NCBI GenBank assembly: GCA_050084985.1
Contig: JBITNC010000001.1
Location: 44,578,001 to 44,642,000 of the forward strand
Source: Nageia nagi
Taxonomy: Eukaryota; Pinophyta
Length of the DNA stretch: 64,000 nucleotides
Direction of reading: 5' to 3'
Under the pieces are notes generated by a model that had not been told where the DNA came from, made no database searches, and saw only the letters and a list, made by a program, of their open reading frames with translations. The translations under genes were made by a program, and so were the position numbers. This document shows, piece after piece, positions 36,151 to 46,856 of this stretch (position 1 is its first letter; each line of letters begins with the position of its first letter).

Positions 36151-37863
36151 CATTCCAAACTTATCTTGAACAAAGAGAAATTACATTCACATGTATCCAC
36201 CTTCTCTTCACTATCTTACACAAGACCAAATCTAACGATGATTTTATAGAATTCCTCACAATATTTCCTCCCACTCTTTTTACTTTAAGTTTTGTAGCTT
36301 TTTAACAAACCCAATTGAAAATCCACTAGGAAAAATTTGGACTTCAATTTACCAACCATTCTCTTTGAGGTTTTAATCTTCAACTTTCATTTTATTTGCC
36401 TCTCATTCTACATGTGATCCTACCATAAGGATGCATGCCCCTTCAATTTGATACTAACTTACCATGTTTGGATCTCAAATATATATTTCCCTTTAATAAG
36501 TTGTCAAAAATCCCTCTTCATAAAATAATTTAGATCATCAAGATCCAAATGACGAACTAATGGTTTTAGTATCTTATGGATCAAGTCTAAAAGCTAGTTT
36601 TGTTTAAAGACAAATAATCAAAATATTTAACCAAATTATTATTTTGACTGATAAACACCTCATGAATCACCTAAGGATGTTCTTTCATTAAGATTCAAAT
36701 CCTTGCTTATCTAATTATAACATAATATGAATTGCTCGTGTACTGGTGACTTTTAAATGAACAATCACTAGTAATGATCTTATTTTGTAATATGAATGAA
36801 CAATAAACATATATAATGATCTTATTTTGTAATATGACTGAACAATAAACATTTCCATTAAAATATTGTAATTTTATTATTATTTTGTATGTTGATCATA
36901 TCTTTCACAAAATAAGATGTATAAACATAAATAATGACAAATAAGAACCTAGTTAACCTTCATCAACTTACAACATTAATCATATCTCAATTATCTTCAA
37001 CACATAGTACAAGCTCTTGAATCTGTGAATTAAACATTAAAAATTTATCAAAATAAAGTACAAATGTAGACCAAATAATCTATGCAATACTATAATTGGA
37101 CACCAAAAATACAAAGAACAATCAAATATAATTATTTCATCATGATATCTAGATCAATCATAAACCATCTACGCGCATAAATGATAAAATGTCTTTGTAT
37201 ATGAATACTCTTCTGTAATTCTACCTTTTGTATTCCTATGTGATTATCATAATGTAATTTTAAGATCTGGATTTCTGCCAATACAAATTATTCAAATTAA
37301 TCCACTCAACAATTATGATAGTCATGATTTAATAACCTAAATGAAAGCAACATCTACCTTGATAAAAACTAAATTTCGTAACCCACTTTTACCATCAATT
37401 GTCTTTTTGATAAAAAATCAAATAGTTAATTCTTTCTTATCTACAAAATTGAAGGACCTTAGACCTTTTTGTAGTTAAAAAATCTAATATGCAGTTTACA
37501 AGAGCAAATGGAGATTATGCTTTACATACTTTGCTTATAATCAACAAACAGATGTCCAGAATGGAAGGATAACGAAAAATATAATTTGTTTAATAATCAA
37601 ACAATGTCCTTATGATGTTTGGAATAAGATGAAAACCAAATATTTTAACAGAAGAGTCTTGTGGGAAAAGTCCAACAAAAAAAGACCTATTACCAAAGCT
37701 TACAAAGTAAAAATTCTTTACCCATAAACGTCATCGCCTAATGCTAGTGTTCCACTATATATTATGTCAAACAAGTTTCCTTGGCTTTGAGTACAAGAAG
37801 AAATGGGTAAATCAAAAATCTGGCATCCAATAAACTGAAAAATGTACACCAAATTCCCAGGAA
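36151..37863. other. Noncoding AT-rich stretch
   Basis: No gene recognised. A phrase of about 25 bp ending AATGATCTTATTTTGTAATATGA occurs twice (near 36772 and 36817), a short direct repeat. This stretch is the left flank of the solo LTR. Confidence 0.4.
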
Positions 37864-38525
37864 GATAATGTTGGAATTTGCACTTGATTGAAGATCTCAA
37901 AATTGAAATTCCAAGACTTTTCCTTAAGATGGATTAGTTCAAACAGATCAATCAATTTTGGAGAGAAATAACTTCTTGTGAAGACATCCAATTAAGTTGA
38001 TTCCTTTTGCATTGTATAGTGCTCGAAGATACCTTTCCAACAAGTAAATGCATGTCTACTTTCTCTGGAGGATTGACCATTATATTGGCTGTTTTCTGGC
38101 GAACTGTCCTTATCTTCCCAGAAACGCTTTGACCCTGCATGTTTCTGAAAACGCCACGCGTTTCTGGAGACCTAAAGCATTTCTGAAAACACCCCTGCAT
38201 TTTTGGAGACCCAACGTGTTTTGTCAGTGTTTTTGACAGTTACGACATCTATGATGTTTGATCATGTTTTTAGTGCTTCCACTTCGTTTCAGAGTCTGTT
38301 ACTTCGTAGGGATAATGGGAGATAGTCCTAGAACATGTTTGTAAATCCCATTTAACTAATTTAGATGGATTTAAGTGGATTTTATGTAACAGTCTATAGC
38401 ATTTAGTTTCTTGATCATGTAACCTCCATGAATGCTCAGTTTCGGTTACTCATTGGAGTTCTATATATTGTAGTCCGAAATTCTTAATCAAATATTGTGT
38501 TAGCATCAAATTGTCTCTCAGATAA
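37864..38525 (+). mobile_element. Solo LTR with 5-bp target duplication
   Basis: A 652-bp block from TGTTGGAATTTGC (37869) to TTGTCTCTCA (38520) has LTR-type TG..CA ends. It is flanked by GATAA direct repeats at 37864-37868 and 38521-38525. It contains a CTATATATTGTAG promoter-like box at about 38461 and a block of short imperfect repeats built on CGTTTCTGGAGACC / TTTCTGAAAAC at 38110-38225. No internal retroelement sequence is attached on either side. The TATA box suggests the plus strand. This is what recombination between two LTRs leaves behind. Confidence 0.75.
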
Positions 38526-40744
38526 TGTATTATCATTGAAAACATAAACAAATCTCACAATATGAAGTCATTCAAAAACTCCTCTAAGACATCATATGAT
38601 TTTACCAAAAATCATGTTACTTTCATTTATCATACCAGTGAAAATTCGTAAGATGGCAAATGCACTAATATTAAGAAGTTAGCATATCAGCAAATATAAA
38701 AAGGTACAAAACAAAACTTCTACAAATATAATAAAATCGAATCTCACTAGAGATAAACTGCACGATGTAGGCTAAAAAATCTTGCTATCACTGAACTTTC
38801 AGTTCATGTGCCACTTCTACAACGTCCAACACCAACACGAAAAACAGCTTTGATGGGTGCAACAGAGCGTTAGAATCCACACTGAAATAAACATTAAATG
38901 TTAACATTCTTAGATCCTCAACATCATTGAACATTATTAAAACAAGAAAAACAAGACATCCCACTTATAGCTGAAAGACCAACATAGAAAATTTGCAAAA
39001 ATAAAAAGGTTTCAATTAATCAGTGATGTCAATATCAAATTTCAGGTTCCATAATCAGGGAATACATATAACATACTTTACTTCAAAATGATCAACCATC
39101 CTGATAGCAAAATACTTGAATGCTAGTTGCAAAAAAAACATTAAAGAAACAAAACAATGGTAGAGATACCCGCTCACAACAAAGAACAAATAACCGATTT
39201 TCCTTTGAAAAGATGGTATCCGAAATTTTGCAGCCTTTGTATATCACATATTTATCTGCTTACACATAATTCAAACTAATTAATAGTCAAAACATGAAAT
39301 AGATCTCCATAAAATGTTAGAAACATTTCCTATTCTATCCAGAAACAACTCCATCTTACATGCAAGCCAACGAAAAAACAAAAACATTATTTTCCAAAAC
39401 AATTTATTCAACCATCTCCTTCCGTATCTCTACACTAATTATCAAGGATGCTCCATGTCTTTTGCTTTAACAAGATCCATAATAAATTGAAAACAACCAC
39501 CCCCATACTGTGTATACAGTACTGTCAACTTTTCAGCAAACAAAAGTAAAAGCTAAATTCCGTGATATATTATCTATTAAACTGATAAACCAAAAGCCAA
39601 TGTTTCACAGATAATTGATGGTAACATTTCTACGGTGACCACAACGACCAATTTTTACAAGCTCAAGAAGCTACTTGAAGATAAAACCTAAGATCTGTGA
39701 ACAATAAGAAGCAGTGTACCAGTGGGTTTTTGCTTCCTAGCTACCATGTCATTTATATAGTATCTGCCTTTCGCTCTTTGTCAGTCAACAATAAATAAAA
39801 CTGCAATTGTACAATAAACAGAAATTTCCCTCCTTGAATGCCATGGATGACAATTACAAACCCAAAAGTAGGCAAGGGGTGACCGTGATATAGATGAAGA
39901 TGTGGACTGACGGATTAACATTATACAAATTGAGGTTCATTCCTATATCAGATTATCCCGATAGCTATTGCTAAACTAAAACAGCTAAAAAACATTCAAA
40001 ATCAACCACTGATAAATTCAACAAAGTAACTAATGCCCATACAGAAAACTCTACAAACAAATTATATCATGCACATCCCCAAGCAGCAAATGAATAAAAA
40101 ACTGTGCAACCAGACATCTCAAATTCCGTTTTCTCAACCATAGCACACCACAAAGACTGATTATAATGAAAACCTGAAGGCCACATATAAACTTAGTAGT
40201 GATTTTAAATTTTTGGAATGTGATCCTAGTGTATACATGTATACACATACAATAAGCTGATCTAAAGCACAATATAAAATAAGTATATCTTGCTTAAAGA
40301 GATTGTTAAGGCTTCATCTATTATAAACTGTCAATGAGAAAATTTACAATGACACATACTGGTTTTACTAAATATAAGGTAAAATAAATAAAAATTGTTA
40401 TTCTCAGAAGGTTGTCAGTTTAACCTCTGATGCCTTAGCTATGCTACTGCCTACAATAACATTTACTTCACAGAATGCTATAGATATTAATTGTGTAAAT
40501 CACGTTCTTTCCTGTAGAATTCATAAATCCTAACCAAAAATAATACATACAAAATGCAATGAAGTGGAAGTAATATCCAACCTAATGAATTCACCTTTGC
40601 TTAGCATCCTTCGGCTTGTGTTAACTCAACATCCGTCCAGCATGTGTCAACTCAACATCTCTGCAAGAGGGTTTTTGTCAAGATGTCATTCAAAATGCAT
40701 GCACACGAATGTTTGACCATTGTTAAAGATATCTAAAAGTTACT
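38526..40744. other. Noncoding stretch, no gene recognised
   Basis: AT-rich sequence with only short, unbiased frames. A small direct repeat, TGTCAACTCAACATC-like, lies near 40618-40660. It could be intron or intergenic host sequence; nothing allows a choice. Confidence 0.35.
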
Positions 40745-40881
40745 TTATGTTTTTTTCTTTTTTAGGGAGGACTTTTTATAGCGATTTTAAACTGCCGTAT
40801 TATGATATTTTACAACGGTTATAAATCTTCATAAAATACCATTGTAAAAAGACCACTGTGAAAAATCTTTTTTGTGCAGTG
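40745..40881 (+). mobile_element. CACTA-type transposon right terminus
   Basis: The complement of the end reads CACTGCACAAAAAAGATTTT. It is followed by subterminal direct motifs of the form ACAATGGTATTTTAT and ATAACCGTTGTAAAAT, the layout of plant CACTA (En/Spm) ends. The outer base is 40881. I could not find the partner terminus to the left. Confidence 0.5.
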
Positions 40882-41018
40882 ATAAGAAAAATAGTCAAAA
40901 TCATAGTTTTAGGAGAAATATGACAAGACCAACAATTCAAAATTTGTTAACAGTTATTTAGACATATTTTGTAATAATAAGGGTACATGATTGGAAAAGA
41001 ATAAAAAAGGTCCTTGCC

Positions 41019-41330
41019 ATGAGGCGGTGGTGTAGTGGTAAGGTCTCTTGGTCTCCGTTTGGAAGGTCAGGGATTCCAATCCCACAAGTAAAGAGAGGAA
41101 ACTATGCCTATGTGGAGGGGTAAAGGAAGTGGTAAAACCTGAGGTTCTAGTAAAGGCCGACCAAGGTTTCCTACGTAGTAGGTTACATGATTCCCCATTA
41201 CATGCACATGGACATAGAATCCTCGGAACTTTAAAAAAATCCCCTTGGGGATACCGCACCTATTAGGTGCATGTCTTGTTGCTAGGAGGTCCCAAGTTCG
41301 AATCACCCTGTTTGTTGTAGTAATTATCCA
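41019..41330 (+). mobile_element. tRNA-derived SINE-like element, possibly dimeric
   Basis: A box-A-like TGGTGTAGTGGTAAGG (41028) and box-B-like GGTCAGGGATTCCAATCCC (41064) have the spacing of an internal RNA polymerase III promoter. About 230 bp on, a second box-B-like CCAAGTTCGAATCACCC (41291) with the preceding TGCATGTCTTGTTGCTAGG looks like a second tRNA-related unit. The cloverleaf is not intact, so this is a SINE rather than a tRNA gene. It lies between two CACTA termini. Confidence 0.6.
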
Positions 41331-41753
41331 TGCGTGAATGATTCAGATGAAGAAGGGTAAAGATTCCATTCAAAAATCCATCCTCCAACATAATCGAAAA
41401 ATAATGAAGGTCCTTCATAATTTCTGTAATATTTGACATAATCTTATCCAAAGCATAGCTTAGGATATGATCCTTGGAATCATAAGAATAATAAATAAAA
41501 TAAAATGATATTGATTATAATCCTATGCTTTATGATATGTTCATATCAACAGATATGACATTAGTTCAAACCCTCCTGATTTAGTTTTCAAGTTTGATAG
41601 TAAAAGAATGTGAATCATATGATAAGTATCATTGGATGCATTTTCAAGTAAGGATACATTGCTTAAATTGCTTGGGGAAAGATTAGTGTTGATCAAATCA
41701 AACATAAAGAGACAATCACAATATGTATTGCTCAACCTTATTTTGGTGATGAT

Positions 41754-41880
41754 CACTACACCAAAAAAGGCTTTAAAGGGTGGCTAAAAGACAATGATAA
41801 AAAATCACCTTAATAGACTCTAAGAGGGTGGTTTAAAACTACCTTTAATACCACCAATGGATGGAGATCAAGGGAGAAAG
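41754..41880 (+). mobile_element. CACTA-type transposon left terminus
   Basis: The sequence begins CACTACACCAAAAAAGGC and is followed by GGGTGGC/GGGTGGT and TTTAAAACTACC motifs resembling CACTA subterminal repeats. Its end is similar to the complement of the terminus at 40881, but the two ends face away from each other, so they belong to two elements or a rearranged one. No transposase is recognised downstream and no right end was seen. Confidence 0.45.
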
Positions 41881-42299
41881 CAAGACTCGCATTCAAGGAA
41901 AGCTCCTAGGTGGCAAAGCAAATTGGCAAGCCCTTGCATTGCCTTCAATACCAAATGAGAAGTCCAAGTATAGCAATGGATGTTAAAAGTTTGGCAGCTA
42001 TAGTTCAATTTCAGAATACAAGATCTATTCTGAGGTTAATTGATCATGATGGGAGTCATTATCAAACAAAAATACAATGATGCTTACACACAAAAATGTC
42101 CAACTCATAAGCAAATGTGAGATCCAATGGCCAACACCTCAAATATATTAATAAAAGGGCATATACAACACCATAGGAGCCAAATAGGCTTGATGTTTGG
42201 CTTGGAGGCCCAAATCTAGCACTCAACAATGACAAATATGCTCCTGGAAAGCTAACGTCCAATGCTAGGGTCCCACACCCAAATCTGGAATGGAAGAAC

Positions 42300-42733
42300 T
42301 GAAGCACACTCCCTCAGACAAGTTGGATGCTCCACCAAAGGGCTCTTCCCAACTCCTAGTACTTCGAAAGGATAGAAGTGATGCAACCAAAGACTAAGGG
42401 TTTTCATCCTTAGTCATATCTAGTGAGGTTTTCATCCCACTAAACCCTTCTCCTGCAGGTTATCGTCCACAAGAGGCCAAGAGATGACTCCATGCCAATC
42501 CCCGAAATATCAAATATATTCAAGGCTGTCCTCTCAATGATGTGAATCTCCTTTATATAGCCTTCCTTAGGTCTAGAACTCACATAGGAATCATGCAAGG
42601 CTAGGCGTCTCATCCATAGGTCCATAGATTGACCTTGGTATCCACACAATCACTCCTAGTATTTACCACAATCATCTATAATGCTAATAAACATTCCTAA
42701 CTAAGGGAGACATCCCACATTGAGGCTCACAAT
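42300..42733 (-). repeat. LTR-like region with TATA box
   Basis: On the minus strand the sequence from TGTGAGCCTCAATGTGGG (about 42730) leads to CTATATAAAGGAG (42562-42550), a good core promoter, followed by GAGATTCACATCATTGAGAGG. This looks like U3/R of a minus-strand LTR element, the one whose gag lies at 45.7-46.1 kb. No second LTR copy was found, and the left boundary is uncertain. Confidence 0.35.
42392..42442. repeat. Two hairpins sharing one loop sequence
   Basis: GACTAAGG/CCTTAGTC (42392-42415) and TAGTG.GG/CC.CACTA (42421-42442) are adjacent stems with nearly the same loop, TTTTCATC. The stems differ while the loop is conserved, so the duplication is old and the pairing may be kept. 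Probably part of the LTR-like region to the right. Confidence 0.5.
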
Positions 42734-42784
42734 TGGTCTCTTGGACCTATAAGTCTCCTATCCTGAGATCTCGCTAATACATCA

Positions 42785-43221
42785 TTATAATTTATTATTA
42801 CTAAAAGGTACATGATGACTCCTAATTACATGGCACACTTCTAGAGGGGCATAGTATAGAGCAATCGCATTAAATGGGAGAAAATAGTAAATTTCCGCAC
42901 ATGAGATTGTAGAAGATTGGTTTGACAGGCAAACGTCAAAATGCAATATCTCACTCATTCCCTGATGAAACCATGTCATGTAACTTGTCCAAACATTTGG
43001 CACGAGATGCTCTATCCAAATCAGAAGACGAATCAACAATCCAAAACCTGTGGTGAAAGGTAAGGGTAAGAAAAAGGCATAGGTTAAGAAAAGGCACATG
43101 ACAAACTTCCCCATTTTTCTTGACCTCAAGCAATTCAAAATAATACAAACACCATCTCACTATCGCCAAGCTGAATCCAACTGCAATTCCAGGATCCCAA
43201 ATCAATGTCAAAGTATGTTCA
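42785..43221 (-). other. Unrecognised tail of the element
   Basis: Downstream of the long repetitive frame, in the same orientation, a 117-codon open stretch (43138-42785) is hydrophobic with no recognisable domain. It probably belongs to the 3' noncoding part of the same element. Confidence 0.3.
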
Positions 43222-45324
43222 TCATGTTGACATTGTCCTACTCTCTTCTTTTTGGCAGGAAGAAACAAAGGTACAAAGACAACACTCTCGACATGTAGAA
43301 ATACAATCGTCCAAGTATCCATCAAGATCCATACATGCTGCAAGTATCACCTGAAACACTTTCTTCACTACATCATGGTCATCCACTAGCTCACGCTCAT
43401 CAAATACCATTTTCGCCGCAAACTGATTTCTGATTTTTTTAGGAAGAACAGTCCTAAGTACCATGGAAAATGATCCTTCACACCAACAAAGAAATGCAAG
43501 TTCAGCCCTCATGCAATGCACAACAACAACTGGAAGCCTAGGTTTTACAACAACCTCTTTCATCAATTCAATCACAGCAAACACAAAGGGATCAGACCAG
43601 TTACTGTATGCAGTCCCTAGTGACTCCAAATCATCCTCCCAAATCATGTCAACAGTCTTTTCCATCATCACAAAATCTGCCAACACTTTGCTACCACAAA
43701 TTGGCACGCATGCAGTCCCTAAATCTGTGAAAAGTGCAGCTCTAAACTCAGTCCGAAGTATCTCCAAAAGTGCAGCCCAAAGATCAGTCTTCATCTTTGT
43801 CTTCACAATCCCTGCTGTCCTCAAAAGTGTTGTCCAAACAGCCAAGAATATAGCCCCATCAGTCATGAGAAATGCAATCCAAAATGTTGACAATATTGTC
43901 CCTTCAATGTCCTTGAATGAATGAAGATCAGGTCTGAAGTAAATGACAGTCATGGGAAGCCATGAACTAGGCTCAAACTTGTCCAAACGTGTGACGGTAA
44001 CTCCCAACAGTCTTGCCAACTTCTTGCAGTAGGAATGAGGTCCAAAAAGCACCATGTGTGATGTCAAAACAGTCCCCAAAGATGTGTCAACAGCAGCCAA
44101 TAATACAGTCCCTTGGAAGCCAACAACAATCCAAGCAAAGTCCCTATCTTCTTGACGATGAACAGCAGTCCGTCGCTTCTCAAATGCAGCCCATGAAGAG
44201 TGAAAAAGAGTCTTCAAAACATTACCAAGAATTACCCAAACAGTCTCCTTACCAGTGGCAGCCAAGGCACCATCAAATGCAGCCCCTACTACATGAATAA
44301 TAGGCCTCAAATCACCACAGAGAGATGCAACAACAGTACCTTAATCAACAGCAGTCGATACATCACTAAAACTGATAAAGAGTGCAGCTCTCAGTGTGCA
44401 AACAGCAGCCAATGATGTGTTATCAGCAAAAGGTATTATGACGCCTCTAACAACCCTCCACTCAGGAGCTTCAGACTCTATGAATGCAACATCCTCTTTT
44501 CCAATGCATGCAGTCCCTCTTCTCAACTCAAAGAATATCTTCAAGGCTCTCCATATGACAATACCAACGCTAAACTCATTCGCTGACCCAGACAATGTCT
44601 TGACAGCCCTTTGAGTATGCACAACCTCATACAACTCCTTATGGGCAATCAACTTGTTCAACAATGAAATAATCTTGAATATCCATGTACTTTCCCTTTG
44701 TCTAATGTCATTAAAGTTCAAAACCAAATCAGAAATGATGGCATACCTTTCATCAATGCTCCTATAGTTGTCAATAACGCTTCCAAACGCAGCAAACAAG
44801 TGAGTCTCAAATTTGAAACAAAACTCAACTTTTAAGAGTCCAAAATCAGTCCCATTTATCATCACAACAGCCCTTTTCTTCCACGCCACATCTGTCAACA
44901 CACTGCCCTTCAAAAATGGCACAAATACAGTCCCAAACTTTGTGAAAAGCAGAGTCCTCAAGGCTTCCATTAATGAGTGACCAGAAGCCACTGAAACAGC
45001 CTTCAAATTTGCAGCAACAGTCCTAACAGAAGTCCATGAAGGGTGAGCAGCATCCCCTAAATCAGCCTCTAACAATGTATGAACAGCAGCAATTATTATG
45101 ACACAATTCGCTGTCTTCTAAACATGAACTTCAGTCCCAGCCAATAAGGGAAGTGCAACTCCTATTCTCCCCTTTGATTTCGTCAAAAGGGCTGCCACCA
45201 ACGTCCATGATATAGCATCTTCAGTGTGTGTCATAGATGCAACCCAAAACAATGTTGTGACAAAGTTGTTTGAGTGTAGAACAGCCTTTATCTTCTTATC
45301 AACAGCCAACCAACTCAACATCAA
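43222..45324 (-). pseudogene. Long repetitive frame of unknown function
   Basis: One minus-strand frame runs from 45324 to 43222 with only two stops (TAG at 45118, TAA at 44341), giving open stretches of 68, 244 and 362 codons, the longest in the window. The product is rich in Ala, Leu, Val, Thr and Phe. It repeats phrases such as LRTEFRAALFTDLGTACVP (43730) and LRTLLFTKFGTVFVPF (44940), and LWAALLEILRT (43780). At DNA level the plus strand repeats GCAGTCCC, GCAGCCC and ACAGTC at about 36-40 bp spacing. The plus strand is also partly open (43463-43924). I recognise no domain. It lies downstream of a gag core (45.98 kb) in another frame, where zinc knuckle and protease would be expected. It may be a repeat expansion that happens to lack stops. 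Confidence 0.45.
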
Positions 45325-45659
45325 AGGAACTTATTCTTCCATTGCTCTTCTAAATGGATCTAGGTCTCCATCTATTATCCCACTGCTGTCACAATTCAAA
45401 TAAAATCAGGAATTGTTTCAAACCTTTCAACAGCCCTTCTATGGTTATTCCAAGCCTCTAATGATATCAAACACAGTCCTAGAGGTTGGACATCACTTCC
45501 CCAAGCTGGAATCAATTACTTTTGATGTGCCACGCTCCTAGCAAAGCCCTCCAAATCTGGACGTTGTTCTTCAATGGTTGAAGCTGCAAGAGAGAAATCT
45601 CCAATGGCCTCCATGTCTTCATTCATCAAGTCCTCTTCTAGATCTGAGATAGGATTACT

Positions 45660-46150
45660 CATTACCTCTTAAAAAGAAGCGCCACAATCTGATTTTGCAC
45701 AACATTCATCCGTATCATGTCAATGATCTTCGATCCCATGCATGCCTTCAAGAGGGTGTTCACTCACAATTTCTGTTTCCTCACCCTTCACATTGTTCTC
45801 CTCTTCACCTCTTAGAGCAAAGCAATCTAAGATCCGTTGACTGAATTCATCAAAAGTACAAATGAAGCTATGATCTTGGGTGTCCTCACCATGGGGCCAC
45901 CATTCTTGTGCTAATCCCTCTTCATCAGACACGGAATGTAGGGCAAAGATGGTCCTTAATTTGCACAGCCATGCCCTAGCCATTGTCTCCCCCTTTGCAT
46001 CGAATCGTGGTATCTATTCAAACTCTACCCAACGTCTTCTAGGTGGCTCATGTCTTCCTCCTGGATCTCATTTCCGTGTAGATCTTGTTCTATGAAAGTG
46101 TGGCAAAATCCTTTCCTCCAAATCTCTCATAGATACATACTCCATTGGCC
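45660..46150 (-). pseudogene. Gypsy-type gag core
   Basis: A segment YVSMRDLEERILPHF (about 46140) leads through RFDAKGETMARAWLCKL (about 46010) to the open stretch 45983-45720, with GLAQEWWPHGEDTQDHSFIC and TFDEFSQRILDCFALRGEEE. The order (R-F-D-G-like start, W-W-x-H, then an S-x-x-E-F-x-x-R-L-like helix) is that of the plant retrotransposon gag core. An acidic tail follows. No zinc knuckle or protease was recognised; the repetitive frame at 45324-43222 follows instead. This suggests a gag-only (TR-GAG-like) element. Confidence 0.6.
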
Positions 46151-46856
46151 GAGCAAGCATTGCCCAAGCCGCATTATTCTCACACCTAGTTCAAATATCT
46201 GCGAGTAATAGTCAAATTCTTGCGAGAAATCATGAGTCGAATGTCAAACAGGTAAGGAAGAGTGAATATCCGACATAGTTGAGTTCCTCAGTGTTTCCGC
46301 CGAGAAATCACACAAGAAACCGAGAGTCGGGGAAATAGACGGTGAAATCACATAAAAAGACATGCAAACGGGTTTTTGGCGAGTTTCGTCGAGTTTCTTC
46401 CCTCCAAAATCATGGATACTCATCAAATACTCGGCTACCTAACAAATAGAACCTTATTTTTAGAAAAAACACACAGATTTGCAACAAAAACGAATTTCTC
46501 TCCTTGATTATCTCATTTCACTCAGCTTTCTCCCTCTTTTGCTCTCCAGGCCCACTTGTGATGAATGTGAATGATCATCATCATTTCGAAGGGCCTCATC
46601 GTGGATTTCAAGCATTTCACCACAAATTTGACAAGATTTAATGATCCGATTGAGAATTTTTCGATCTCACCATGCATTTGAAGAGCTAGGGTTGGTTTTT
46701 TTCTTTCAATTTTCACCGCGGAATTTTTTTTCTTCTATGCTTATGTTAATGCCCATACTTCAAAAGGGTATTTTTTCGTTTTTGCATATTTTGTGATTTT
46801 TTTAAGGTTTAGGGTTAGGGTTTGTAATGGGTTTTATACTTTTTTGCACTTTCCAA
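46151..46856. other. Noncoding region upstream of the hAT, with telomere-like motif
   Basis: A phrase like GAGAAATCA / CGAGTTTC recurs at 46190-46410. At 46805-46823, GGTTTAGGGTTAGGGTTT holds about two and a half telomere-type units and includes a telo-box, an element also common in plant promoters. It lies 34 bp upstream of the hAT start codon. Confidence 0.4.

Noticed and set aside
41021-41092. A tRNA gene
   Set aside because: Box A and box B are recognisable, but acceptor, D and anticodon stems do not pair into a full cloverleaf. A tRNA-derived SINE fits better.
40954-41306. Overlapping open frames on both strands around 41.0-41.3 kb
   Set aside because: They coincide with the SINE-like element, which is noncoding.
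43463-43924. A plus-strand Ser/Asn-rich gene opposite the long minus frame
   Set aside because: The minus frame is far longer and lies in line with the upstream gag. The plus frame is probably a by-product of the repetitive composition.
46805-46823. Interstitial telomere
   Set aside because: Only two to three TTTAGGG-like units, a common motif in plant promoters and too short for a telomere tract.
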